Assembly (NCBI GenBank): GCA_024234595.1
Contig: JACKNZ010000012.1
Coordinates: 1 to 64,000, forward strand
Direction of reading: 5' to 3'
DNA: 64,000 nucleotides
From: Moraxellaceae bacterium
Lineage (GTDB): Bacteria > Pseudomonadota > Gammaproteobacteria > Pseudomonadales > Moraxellaceae
Position 1 is the first letter of the stretch. The number at the start of each line of letters is the position of its first letter. Both the position numbers and the translations under genes were made by a program. The notes beneath the pieces were generated by a model that worked only from the letters and a program-made list of their open reading frames with translations, did no database searches and was not told the DNA's origin. This document shows, piece after piece, positions 56,181-64,000 of this stretch.

Positions 56181-57576
56181 AAGCACCAATCAAACTTTGA
56201 CCACAAACACGTACCACGTTGCCAATTACGCCAGCAGAGGCTGGGTTGGCATACCAAGCAATGGCTTCAGCTACATCAACAGGTTGACCACCTTGAGACA
56301 TAGAATTCATGCGGCGGCCAGCTTCACGAATAGCTAAAGGAATGGCAGCAGTCATTTGTGTTTCAATAAAACCGGGTGCAACTGCATTAATGGTAATCCC
56401 TTGTGCTTTTAAGACTGGAGCCATGGATTGAACCATACCAATCACGCCTGCTTTAGACATTGCGTAGTTGGTTTGACCTAAGTTACCTGCAATACCACTG
56501 ATTGACGAAACACAAACCACACGACCATTAGCGTTAATTACATTGTTAGCTAATAAAGCGTCATTGATGCGCTCTTCGCTAGACAAGTTGATGTTCATGA
56601 CTAAGTTCCATTGTTGTGGAGTCATGTTAGCTAAGGTTTTGTCACGTGTTACGCCTGCATTGTGAACAATGATGTCTAAGCCTTTGTCTTTACAGAAATC
56701 AACGATTTTTTGTGGGGCTTCAGCCGCAGTAATGTCTAAACCTAAAACAGAACCGCCTAAACGACCAGCAACACGTTGTAAATCGGCTTCTTGAGCAGGA
56801 ATGTCCAAGCAAATCACGTGTGCGCCATCACGGGCTAAAACTTCAGCAATCGCTTCACCAATACCACGGCTAGCACCCGTGACTAAGGCTGTTTTGCCAG
56901 CTAAAGGCTTTTTCCAATCAATATTAACTTGTGTGTCGCTGGCACTGATGCGAACAACTTGCGCAGAAACATAAGCAGATTTTGCTGATAAGAAGAAACG
57001 TAATGTTGATTCAACTTGGTTTTCAGCATTGGGGGCAACATACACTAATTGTGCGGTCATTGCTTTTTTGAATTCTTTAGCAACAGCGCGTACAAAGCCT
57101 TCTAATGCACGTTGAGCAGTGGCTTGTTTTGGATCTGTGCAGCTTTCTGGTGTGCGACCTAAAATCACCACACGACCACAGTTTTGCAATTGGCGTGCGA
57201 TAGGATTAAAGAAATTATACACTTCAATTAATTGTTCGCTGTTTTTTACGCCAGAAGCATCAAACACAAAAGCCTTGAATTTAAATTCTTTATCTTCAAT
57301 ATTGTGGCTACGTAAAGATAAACCAGCTTCAGAGGCAGCAGTTTGGTGAATAAAGTCTTGCTTGCCTGCATAAGCTTCGGCATGAATGTTTTTTAATACA
57401 CGAGCAATAGGCGCAACTAATTCAGCATTAGGGGCAGCACCCAATAATACCGCACCACTCACTAAGGGTTTATTGGCATCATAACGCTCTAAAACCAAAG
57501 GGGCAGGTAAGCCTAAGTTACGCGTTAATAAACGGCCAATGGGAGAATTTGCAAATAACTGATAACGGTCACTCAT
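56179..57576 (-). CDS. Long-form 3-oxoacyl-ACP reductase (HMW FabG type)
   Basis: The 465-residue protein, with ATG 57576 after AAAGGA, joins a non-catalytic N-terminal Rossmann-like half to a C-terminal short-chain dehydrogenase. Signatures are VTGASRGIGEAIAEVLA and SSISGIAGNLGQTNYAMSKAG with Ser-Tyr-Lys. The layout is that of the high-molecular-weight FabG of Mycobacterium. A longer frame to 57627 is non-conserved. It would reduce 3-oxoacyl-CoA or -ACP. It is divergent from the thiolase gene. Confidence 0.85.
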   Translation of the reverse strand: MSDRYQLFANSPIGRLLTRNLGLPAPLVLERYDANKPLVSGAVLLGAAPNAELVAPIARVLKNIHAEAYAGKQDFIHQTAASEAGLSLRSHNIEDKEFKFKAFVFDASGVKNSEQLIEVYNFFNPIARQLQNCGRVVILGRTPESCTDPKQATAQRALEGFVRAVAKEFKKAMTAQLVYVAPNAENQVESTLRFFLSAKSAYVSAQVVRISASDTQVNIDWKKPLAGKTALVTGASRGIGEAIAEVLARDGAHVICLDIPAQEADLQRVAGRLGGSVLGLDITAAEAPQKIVDFCKDKGLDIIVHNAGVTRDKTLANMTPQQWNLVMNINLSSEERINDALLANNVINANGRVVCVSSISGIAGNLGQTNYAMSKAGVIGMVQSMAPVLKAQGITINAVAPGFIETQMTAAIPLAIREAGRRMNSMSQGGQPVDVAEAIAWYANPASAGVIGNVVRVCGQSLIGA

Positions 57577-57883
57577 GGTGGTTTCCTTTGCTGCTAAGGT
57601 TAAGAGAGTTCTGCGTTTTTGGCGCAAAAGTCAATCACAATAAATTTAGGCCGAGAGATTAGGGCAAAAATTGCCATTTGGCGAGAGTTATACACCAAAA
57701 AACTAAAATCTTGGCTTTTTACTCAATACAGACTAACAAAATGTATTTCTGAGTACATTCGCTTTGTGGCAGACTACGCCACGCGCTAAAGCCAATGTAA
57801 ATTGTTGAGTTTATGTTAGTTTGACATCATCCATAAAGAGTTGAAAAAGGCTCTGTAAAAACCACCCATTTGGAGTAGAAAAA
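57577..57883. other. Divergent intergenic region (fabG-type / thiolase)
   Basis: These 307 bases separate two divergent starts. I see no coding frame of weight and no strong repeat; the two promoters probably lie here, but no clear -35/-10 pair stands out. Confidence 0.5.
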
Positions 57884-59164
57884 ATGACTACTACTGTACG
57901 TCGTGTTGCTATTATTGGCGGTAATCGTATTCCGTTTGCCCGTTCTAACGGTGCTTATGCCAATGTCTCTAACCAAGATATGTTAACAGCCGCCTTAAAT
58001 GGTTTGGTCGAACGTTTTAGTTTACAAGGCGTTCGTGTTGGTGAAGTTGTGGCGGGTGCCGTATTAAAGCACAGCCGTGATTTTAACTTAACACGTGAAT
58101 GTGTATTAAGCACCAAATTATCACCAGCAACCTCTGCTTATGATATTCAACAAGCATGTGGTACAGGTTTAGAAGCCGCCATTTTAGTGGCCAACAAAAT
58201 TGCTTTAGGCCAAATCGAATGTGGTATTGCAGGTGGTGTAGATACAACCAGTGATGCACCTTTAGCGTTAAATGATGATTTACGTAAAATTTTACTCGAA
58301 ATCAACCGTTCTAAAACCAATCAAGAACGTTTAAAAGCAGCCTTAAAAATTCGTCCAAAACATTTTGCACCCGAACAACCTAAAAATGGTGAGCCACGTA
58401 CTGGTTTAGCCATGGGTGATCATGCTGCGATTACTGCTTTAGAGTGGGGTATTACTCGTGAAGACCAAGACCAATTAGCCTTTAACAGCCACAAAAATAT
58501 GGCTGCTGCTTATGAGCGTGGTTTTTTTGATGATTTAGTGACTCCATTCCAAGGTTTAAAGCGCGACAACAATTTACGTAAGGATATTTCCTTAGAAAAA
58601 TTAGCGACCTTAAAAACCTGTTTTGGTAAAGGTGAAGGCGCAACCATGACGCCAGCAAACTCCACACCATTAACCGATGGTGCTTCAGTGGTGTTATTGG
58701 CTTCTGAAGAGTGGGCAAAAGAGCGTGGTTTACCTGTATTAGCGTATTTAAGCTTTACTGAAGTGGCTGCGGTTGATTTTGTGCATCAAAAAGAAGGCTT
58801 GTTAATGGCACCAGCTTATGCAGTGCCTCGTATGTTAGAGCGTGCAGGCTTGAAGTTACAAGATTTTGATTATTACGAAATCCACGAAGCCTTTGCGTCT
58901 CAAGTATTGTCAACCTTAAAAGCATGGGAAGACACCAAGTTCTGTAAAGAGCGTTTAGGGTTGAAAAAGCCTTTAGGTAAAATTGATCGTAGCAAATTAA
59001 ATGTCAATGGTTCTTCTTTAGCCGCAGGTCATCCATTTGCAGCAACAGGTGGCCGTATCATTGCTACTTTAGCAAAAATGTTAAATGAAAAAGGCAGTGG
59101 TCGTGGCTTAGTGTCCATTTGTGCTGCGGGTGGTCAAGGTGTTGTGGCGATTATTGAAAAATAA
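57884..59164 (+). CDS. Thiolase (acetyl-CoA acyltransferase, FadI-like)
   Basis: The 426-residue thiolase has the acylated Cys92 in QQACGTGLEAA, YEIHEAFASQV, GSSLAAGHPFAATGGR and the second cysteine in ICAAGGQG. It resembles FadI more than PhaA in length. It would condense or cleave acyl-CoA. Together with the divergent long FabG and the MaoC-like gene it makes a fatty-acid or hydroxyalkanoate gene group. Confidence 0.88.
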   Translation: MTTTVRRVAIIGGNRIPFARSNGAYANVSNQDMLTAALNGLVERFSLQGVRVGEVVAGAVLKHSRDFNLTRECVLSTKLSPATSAYDIQQACGTGLEAAILVANKIALGQIECGIAGGVDTTSDAPLALNDDLRKILLEINRSKTNQERLKAALKIRPKHFAPEQPKNGEPRTGLAMGDHAAITALEWGITREDQDQLAFNSHKNMAAAYERGFFDDLVTPFQGLKRDNNLRKDISLEKLATLKTCFGKGEGATMTPANSTPLTDGASVVLLASEEWAKERGLPVLAYLSFTEVAAVDFVHQKEGLLMAPAYAVPRMLERAGLKLQDFDYYEIHEAFASQVLSTLKAWEDTKFCKERLGLKKPLGKIDRSKLNVNGSSLAAGHPFAATGGRIIATLAKMLNEKGSGRGLVSICAAGGQGVVAIIEK

Positions 59165-59199
59165 TTTGGCACGAAAAAGTCTGCTTAGTCTTAAAGCCT

Positions 59200-59232
59200 G
59201 TTAGTTAAGAGGAAACCTTCCTTTTAACTAAC
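59200..59232 (+). terminator. Near-perfect 15-bp hairpin after the thiolase gene
   Basis: GTTAGTTAA-G-AGGAA / TTCCT-T-TTAACTAAC form a stem of 15 pairs (one G-T) with a three-base loop. It lies 35 bases after the stop. No T run follows, so termination or mRNA stabilisation are both possible. Confidence 0.5.
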
Positions 59233-59234
59233 CC

Positions 59235-59283
59235 TTCGACTCCGCTCAGGGATCTTTTTTGCGCTGGCTGAGCATAGTCGAAG
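59235..59283. repeat. TTCGACTnCGCTCA palindromic repeat
   Basis: TTCGACTCCGCTCAG and, in inverse orientation, CTGAGCATAGTCGAAG. It is the second copy of the repeat at 56107-56180, with changes in the arms. Confidence 0.7.
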
Positions 59284-59390
59284 CCTATTTTGATGTGGTT
59301 ATATTTGGGTGATTCAGGAAAAAATCTTGAATTTCAAAACATCAATAGCTGCTAGTCTTTCAAAGGGGGGATGCTTCTTTCTTTTTAAAA

Positions 59391-59412
59391 CTTACGCGCG
59401 TATCGCTTATAA
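59391..59412. repeat. Degenerate end of the AGGACTTACGC element
   Basis: ACTTACGCGCGTATCGCTTAT resembles the 31-base end of copies A and B (ACTTACGCGGTTATCGCTTAT). There is no partner end. The surrounding 393-base gap (59165-59557) otherwise holds only the hairpin, a repeat and a promoter. Confidence 0.5.
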
Positions 59413-59479
59413 AAATCTCTTTAGGTGCAATAAAAAGTCAAATTATGACAACTGCTGCCTGTTTTTGACATTTCCCGTC

Positions 59480-59512
59480 TTGCTCAAAACCATTATCTAT
59501 CTTATATATAAT
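59480..59512 (+). promoter_or_regulatory. Probable promoter of the coiled-coil gene
   Basis: TTGCTC (59480-59485) is 17 bases from TATATA (59503-59508), which overlaps a TATAAT at 59507-59512. It lies about 45 bases before the start at 59558. Confidence 0.4.
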
Positions 59513-59557
59513 AAAAATAAACCTTTGTATTATTAAGAATCAAAATAAGGATATGTT

Positions 59558-61051
59558 ATGTTTTCGATGACTTCCTCCACTCATGCCGAATTAGTCAGTT
59601 TTTGGTCTGAAGAGGGCAGTATTAACAAAACGATGCTTTTTGACGACTTTGATGCCGTATTGTCAGGTATGGCTCCGTTGTCACAATATGCCAAACAAAA
59701 AAAGTTTGCTGCCTATATACAGTTAGATGATGCCTTAATCATCAAAGGCGTGGTGTTATTTACCATTACTTTTGATAAGTCAGGTTATCCCGAAAGTGGT
59801 TGGAATATTCCACTAGATAATTTATTAGAGGTGGCAGGTTTAGGGCCAGACTTGGGTCAAGGGCCGATTCGTCTTGTGTGTCGTAGTCAATGTCCTATTT
59901 CATGGCATGCGCCACGTTTGTGGAATCCTTTGATGGAGGCAGACTCCAATACCTTTGCCCAGATTCAACAAGCCTTACCTGATGCTTGCCAGCGTTTGGG
60001 GATTCGTCCTTCTAAAATGGCCGCTGTTGCCTCGGCCAAAAAAAGTGCCAGTCTCAGTTTTACCGCGACGGGTATTCCTGTCTTAACTGATGAAGCCTTG
60101 CAATCTGCAACGGTGGTTAAAACACAACAACAGCAAAAACAGCAACAAATCCAAGAACTAGAACAAAAAATTCAAGATTTAAACTTACAATTACAAGCAA
60201 CCGTTGCCGAAAAAGAAGAGCAATTACAATTACAATCTTATGTGCATCAACAACAATTAGAAATTTTGCAAACGCAAAATATGAAATTGGTTGAGCAGCA
60301 AAAAACCATAAAAAATAAATACGAAACACAAAAAGAGCGTTTGGAGGCTCTGACTGGACAGGTGTCGAGCTTGTCGGGCATTGAAGAAAGCTTACGTCAA
60401 GAACGAGCCGTTCATCAAAAACAATTAAAAGAATTGCAACAAGCACTTAGCACGACAGGTGAACAAAAACAACACATTGCGACGCTGCTTGCTAATAAAG
60501 ATGAAGAATATCAAACTCGAATTAACCGTCTTAAACAAGAGCATTTGTTGACTTTAGATAAGCGTTTAGAAGAAGAAGCCTCTCGTTATTTACTGAGCGT
60601 TAAATCACTGAATGCCGAAATAAACGAACTTAACAATACCATTAACGAATTAGAGGAGCAGTTAGAAAATACGAAGCGGGAACATACCCAAGTCCAAGAA
60701 TCAAGTGCGGATAAATTCTTATTGCAGCTTGAAGGAATTGGCATGAATTTTGTTGTATATCATGCGGGGGTAGGTAATTTGTCGGTGCCAGTGGCAGATT
60801 TAGTCAGTTACTTACAAAATCCGCTGGTATATGTTGCCAAAAAATGTCTAGTCAGCGAAACGCATTATCGCCAATGGCTACAGCATTATGAAAATCCACG
60901 TTGTTCAGCACCCATTGGTGAAGGACAATGTTGTCAGGCACGCCTGATTCGTACCGACTCACCAAGTCGTTTTGTGGTAGGTCAATCAGACCGTTGTGCA
61001 AGGCATCAGGGGGCAGATACAGCGATAATCAATGTTCTCAAGTTTAATTAG
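59558..61051 (+). CDS. Coiled-coil protein of unknown function
   Basis: The 497-residue protein has a conserved N-terminal domain (about 1-150, with GWNIPLDNLLEVAGLGPDLG), a Gln/Glu-rich coiled coil (about 185-390), and a C-terminal region with LVSYLQNPLVYVAKKC and a Cys/His group (CSAPIGEGQCC ... CARH). The latter could bind metal. It has no signal peptide. AAGGAT precedes the ATG. The family is unnamed to me; the next gene starts within ten bases, so the pair with the nucleotide-binding protein and probably nadK form one unit. Confidence 0.7.
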   Translation: MFSMTSSTHAELVSFWSEEGSINKTMLFDDFDAVLSGMAPLSQYAKQKKFAAYIQLDDALIIKGVVLFTITFDKSGYPESGWNIPLDNLLEVAGLGPDLGQGPIRLVCRSQCPISWHAPRLWNPLMEADSNTFAQIQQALPDACQRLGIRPSKMAAVASAKKSASLSFTATGIPVLTDEALQSATVVKTQQQQKQQQIQELEQKIQDLNLQLQATVAEKEEQLQLQSYVHQQQLEILQTQNMKLVEQQKTIKNKYETQKERLEALTGQVSSLSGIEESLRQERAVHQKQLKELQQALSTTGEQKQHIATLLANKDEEYQTRINRLKQEHLLTLDKRLEEEASRYLLSVKSLNAEINELNNTINELEEQLENTKREHTQVQESSADKFLLQLEGIGMNFVVYHAGVGNLSVPVADLVSYLQNPLVYVAKKCLVSETHYRQWLQHYENPRCSAPIGEGQCCQARLIRTDSPSRFVVGQSDRCARHQGADTAIINVLKFN

Positions 61052-61059
61052 GTGTAGTG

Positions 61060-62139
61060 ATGGGCATAATGATGACAACAACGCTCACAATAGATGTACT
61101 ACATAATTTTACGCCACTTAACGCACTTTCTGAGCAACGCTTAAAAGATGTATTAGCAGGGTGTTATGTTGAGACCATCAAACCGCAAACGACCTTAATC
61201 AACTATGGTGATTGTGACGATAAAGCCATTTTTTTGTTGAGTGGTCAGTTAGCCTTAACCGATTATCAAGGCAATACCACTATTTTAGATGCCTTGGATT
61301 CTGCTGCTAATTATCCGATTATCCCTTCTAAACCGCGTCAATTTACGGTAACTGCTCAAAAAACTTGCAATATTTTGGCGGTCAATCAGCAAAAACTACA
61401 AGATGCCCTGCTATGGGAGCAAAGTCTAGGCAGTTTGGCCAAAACATTATTTGCACAACTACCAGCGCATATGGATAAAGATTGGGTATTGCGCTTATTG
61501 GAGTCGCGAGTATTTTATTGTTTGCCTCCGTTAAATATTTTAGAGCTATTACAAGCCTTACAATCTATCCCTGTTTTAAAAGACCAAAAAATTATTAGCT
61601 TGGGCGATATGGCTGATTGCTGTTATTTTATTAAAGAAGGTAAAGCAAAAGTCTGTCAGAGTATTGATGGTGAATACTTAACGGTGGCCTATTTGGGCAA
61701 GGGGGCTTTTTTTGGTGAAGAAGGCTTGTTAAGTGATGCCCCACGTAATGCCGATGTCGTGATGTTAGAAGATGGCGAGCTGATGCGTCTCGACAAAAAA
61801 CATTTTGATAGATTGCTTAAAAAACCGACTTTACAAGCATTAAGTTTTGCATTGGCACAACAACAGGTAGATTATCAAGAAGCCGTTTGGCTTGATGTAC
61901 GTTTGGCGGAAGAGTATCAACAAAGCCACCTAAAAGACGCCTTGCATTTAGCATTGCCCGATGTGCGCCTTAAAGCACGTCAGTTGCCGCTCAGTCAACA
62001 TTATATTATTTGTTGCGATAATGGCCAACGTAGTGCCGCAGCTGCATTTTTATTAGGAATTCAAGGGTATAATGCCACGGTTTTAATGGGCGGCTTAGAC
62101 GAATTGTCTAGTCAAGAACGTGAGCAATATATGGTGTAA
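61060..62139 (+). CDS. Two cyclic-nucleotide-binding-like domains fused to rhodanese
   Basis: The 359-residue protein has a degenerate CNB domain (about 10-120), a more typical CNB domain (about 150-265; GKGAFFGEEGLLSDAPRNADV, the phosphate-binding-cassette region) and a C-terminal rhodanese (about 270-358) with the candidate catalytic Cys in CCDNGQRSAAAA. There is no helix-turn-helix, so it is not a Crp-type regulator. The start is taken as ATG 61060; GTG 61057, ATG 61069 and ATG 61072 are possible. It might couple a nucleotide signal to sulfur transfer. Confidence 0.8.
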   Translation: MGIMMTTTLTIDVLHNFTPLNALSEQRLKDVLAGCYVETIKPQTTLINYGDCDDKAIFLLSGQLALTDYQGNTTILDALDSAANYPIIPSKPRQFTVTAQKTCNILAVNQQKLQDALLWEQSLGSLAKTLFAQLPAHMDKDWVLRLLESRVFYCLPPLNILELLQALQSIPVLKDQKIISLGDMADCCYFIKEGKAKVCQSIDGEYLTVAYLGKGAFFGEEGLLSDAPRNADVVMLEDGELMRLDKKHFDRLLKKPTLQALSFALAQQQVDYQEAVWLDVRLAEEYQQSHLKDALHLALPDVRLKARQLPLSQHYIICCDNGQRSAAAAFLLGIQGYNATVLMGGLDELSSQEREQYMV

Positions 62140-62184
62140 TTATGTCGGCTATCAAGGCTGTGTAATTACAGCTGAGAGTAGGAC

Positions 62185-63075
62185 ATGATTAAAGATAGTT
62201 TTCGTAATGTCGGCTTAATAGGTCGTCCTCAAAGTTCTTTAGTGGTCGACACCTTAAATTTGCTTGAAGAGTATCTGACTCATGAAGGATTGACCGTCAT
62301 TTATGATGAAGATACTGCTAAACTGATGCACAAATCGGGTATGCAAGTATCTTCTCGTGCCTTGTTGGGTGAAGTGTGCGATTTGGTTATTGTGGTAGGT
62401 GGCGATGGCACGTTACTTCATGCTGCACGTTCTTTAGCACGTTATAATGTGCCTGTTTTAGGTGTCAACCGTGGTCGTTTGGGCTTTTTAACCGATATTA
62501 GCCCCGATGATGTTATCAATAAAGTCTCTGCGGTGTTAAATGGCCAATACACTGTTGACCAACGTTTTTTATTAAATCTTGAGGCGCGCTCAAACGGCAA
62601 TCGAATAGGCGAAGCATTGGCTCTTAATGATGTGGTATTGCACGCTGGTAAGTCGGTGCATATGTTGGAATTTGAACTTTATATCGAAGGTCAATTTGTT
62701 TATCGTCAGCGTTCTGACGGTCTGATTGTGGCCACACCCACGGGTTCAACGGCTTACGCCTTGTCGGGTGGTGGGCCCATTATGCACCCCAAATTAGATG
62801 CGATTGTGTTAGTGCCAATGCATCCTCATACCTTGTCTAGCCGCCCGATTGTGGTGGATGGTGACAGCGAAATCAAAATCAAAATTACCGAAACGACTTT
62901 GCGTCCCTTAGTCAGTCCCGATGGCCAGTCAGGATTAAGTCTTAATGCAGGTGATTGGGTTTATATCACCAAACATCCATTTAAGCTAAAATTGATACAT
63001 CCTGCTGGCTATGATTTTTATGCGGCTTGTCGTACCAAATTAGGCTGGGTTAATCCGATTAGAGGAGATGAATAA
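62185..63075 (+). CDS. nadK: NAD kinase
   Basis: NadK phosphorylates NAD to NADP. The 296 residues hold VVGGDGTLLHAARSL (GGDG 72-75), GVNRGRLGFLTDI, ALNDVVLHAG and TPTGSTAYALSGGGPI. GAGTAGGA lies before the ATG. The stop is directly followed by the DUF1315 start. Confidence 0.96.
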   Translation: MIKDSFRNVGLIGRPQSSLVVDTLNLLEEYLTHEGLTVIYDEDTAKLMHKSGMQVSSRALLGEVCDLVIVVGGDGTLLHAARSLARYNVPVLGVNRGRLGFLTDISPDDVINKVSAVLNGQYTVDQRFLLNLEARSNGNRIGEALALNDVVLHAGKSVHMLEFELYIEGQFVYRQRSDGLIVATPTGSTAYALSGGGPIMHPKLDAIVLVPMHPHTLSSRPIVVDGDSEIKIKITETTLRPLVSPDGQSGLSLNAGDWVYITKHPFKLKLIHPAGYDFYAACRTKLGWVNPIRGDE

Positions 63076-63351
63076 ATGAATCAAGAAACTGTTGATGCTA
63101 TGTTGGCTGCTTTAAATCCCGACATTGTCGCGAATTTTAAGCAGGCAATCGCACTGGGTAAATGGGCAGATGGTCGCCGTTTAAGTGAGGAGCAAAAAGA
63201 AACTTGTATGCAAGCCGTGTTATTGTGGGAAATGCAGCATTTACCCGAGCAGGAGCGTACAGGTTATATTCATAAAGCCAAAAAAGACGGTGAGGCGTGT
63301 GAAAGTCCGCATGACCATCATCAAGAGCAGCAAGTTAAGTTTGTGCATTAG
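63076..63351 (+). CDS. DUF1315 (YeaC-like) protein
   Basis: The 91-residue protein begins at the base after the nadK stop. It has LNPDIVANFKQAIALGKWAD, LSEEQKETCMQAVLLWEMQHL and a His-rich tail. The family is small and widespread; the role is unknown. It is probably translated by coupling to nadK. Confidence 0.78.
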   Translation: MNQETVDAMLAALNPDIVANFKQAIALGKWADGRRLSEEQKETCMQAVLLWEMQHLPEQERTGYIHKAKKDGEACESPHDHHQEQQVKFVH

Positions 63352-63388
63352 CCATTAGGACTTACAGCTTTATCATGAGGACACCACC

Positions 63389-63820
63389 ATGTCGATTGCG
63401 TATGAAAAAGATATTATCGCTTGGTCAAATGAACAAGCCGCGTTAATTCGTGCTCGTCGATTTGATTTGCTTGATTTGGAACATATTGCCGAGGAGATTG
63501 AAGACGTGGGCAAAAGCGAAAAACGTGAGTTAGCAAGTCGTATGGCCGTTTTATTATCGCATTTGCTTAAATGGCAATTTCAATCAGGTAGGCGTGGAGC
63601 AAGTTGGCAAAGAACAATTAAGGAGCAACGCAAAGCTATTATTCTTGAAATTAAAAGCACCCCTAGCCTTAAAGTATCTTTAAACGATAAAGACTGGATT
63701 GATAAAGTTTGGGCGGATGCGGTTGCTAAGGCAGGTGATGAGACTGGTTTAGATGTTTTTCCAGAGTCTTGCTCATGGACAGCTGAACAAATTTTAGATG
63801 CAGACTTTTTGCCTGATTAA
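63389..63820 (+). CDS. DUF29-family protein
   Basis: The 143-residue protein has the DUF29 pattern: YEKDIIAWSNEQAALIRARR, LDLEHIAEEIEDVGKSEKREL, LSHLLKWQFQ and SWQRTIKEQRKAI. Function unknown. Just upstream, AGGACTTACAGCTTTATC at 63358 is another weak copy of the AGGACTTACGC end. Confidence 0.78.
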   Translation: MSIAYEKDIIAWSNEQAALIRARRFDLLDLEHIAEEIEDVGKSEKRELASRMAVLLSHLLKWQFQSGRRGASWQRTIKEQRKAIILEIKSTPSLKVSLNDKDWIDKVWADAVAKAGDETGLDVFPESCSWTAEQILDADFLPD

Positions 63821-63827
63821 CGACAAT

Positions 63828-64000
63828 CTAGTGTTTACTAGGACACAAATCGGCCAATAAACACGATGCACATTGCGGTTTACGTGCGGTACACACATAA
63901 CGACCATGCAAAATTAACCAATGATGTGCATCTAATTTATACTCGTTTGGCACACACGCCAATAATTGCTTCTCTACGCCATCAACTGTTTTAGAATTAG
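63828..64000 (-). CDS. nth: Endonuclease III, C-terminal end (cut by window edge)
   Basis: The minus strand gives a frame open to the window edge whose product ends in HHWLILHGRYVCTARKPQCASC...LC. The four cysteines in the C-x6-C-x2-C-x5-C spacing and the preceding LDAHHWLILHGRY are those of the Nth iron-sulfur loop. Nth cleaves oxidised pyrimidines in DNA. The stop is at 63828; the start lies outside the window. About 57 residues are visible. Confidence 0.92.
   Translation of the reverse strand, partial: NSKTVDGVEKQLLACVPNEYKLDAHHWLILHGRYVCTARKPQCASCLLADLCPSKH

Noticed and set aside
59309..59536. 75-codon frame before the coiled-coil gene
   Set aside because: It runs through a repeat and the promoter, has no good start site and an unlikely composition.
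60117..60446. 109-codon frame antisense to the coiled coil
   Set aside because: Its hydrophobic Phe/Val-rich product comes from reading Gln/Glu/Lys codons backwards.
63358..63376. Full MITE-like copy before the DUF29 gene
   Set aside because: Only about nine bases match the end; no second end is present.

Overview
The window is an AT-rich, gene-dense piece of a gammaproteobacterial chromosome, most probably from the Pseudomonadales and probably Moraxellaceae-like. The gene order cmk-rpsA-ihfB-lapA-pyrF and the block prfA/hemA // TPR-lolB-ispE-tRNA-Gln-prs-rplY-pth-ychF match what is known of Acinetobacter and Pseudomonas chromosomes. No prophage, rRNA, complete insertion sequence or CRISPR array was seen.

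Layout. 1-13.8 kb: the tail of an unknown beta-rich protein, an outer-membrane-type protein, proS, rapA-rluA, a UvrD-like helicase, then cmk, rpsA, ihfB, lapA and pyrF. 13.9-32 kb: the most distinctive part. An OpgC-like acyltransferase is divergent from a same-direction run. That run encodes a small outer-membrane-type protein, a response regulator/PP2C phosphatase, a truncated STAS fragment, an intact STAS anti-sigma antagonist, an RsbW-like kinase, a family 2 glycosidase broken by an amber codon, a cellulose-synthase-like glycosyltransferase without a PilZ domain, three consecutive DUF3131 proteins and a TPR-like protein. A convergent FIST protein and hybrid histidine kinase follow. I read this as a cell-surface or secreted polysaccharide locus that a phosphorylation-controlled partner switch could regulate. 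That reading is inference; the parts are seen.

32-36.3 kb: an OmpA-type lipoprotein with thrombospondin-3 repeats, an SseB-like protein, a 30-residue acidic ORF with a strong ribosome binding site, and fadH. 36.4-42.4 kb: an accessory patch with a PIN/Phd-type toxin-antitoxin pair and a decayed single-chain restriction-modification gene (GIY-YIG nuclease, helicase, N6-adenine methylase) next to an intact 'subunit M' gene. 42.4-55 kb: housekeeping genes ilvA, rpiA, ychF, a GST, pth, rplY, prs, tRNA-Gln, ispE, lolB, a TPR protein, hemA and prfA. 55-59.2 kb: lipid genes (MaoC-like hydratase, long FabG-type reductase, thiolase). 59.5-64 kb: a coiled-coil protein, a cyclic-nucleotide-binding/rhodanese protein, nadK, a DUF1315 and a DUF29 protein, and the 3' end of nth at the window edge.

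Several dispersed palindromic repeats lie between genes. The clearest is a MITE-like element with AGGACTTACGC terminal inverted repeats, present in two full copies that share their ends but carry different cores, plus several solo or degenerate ends.
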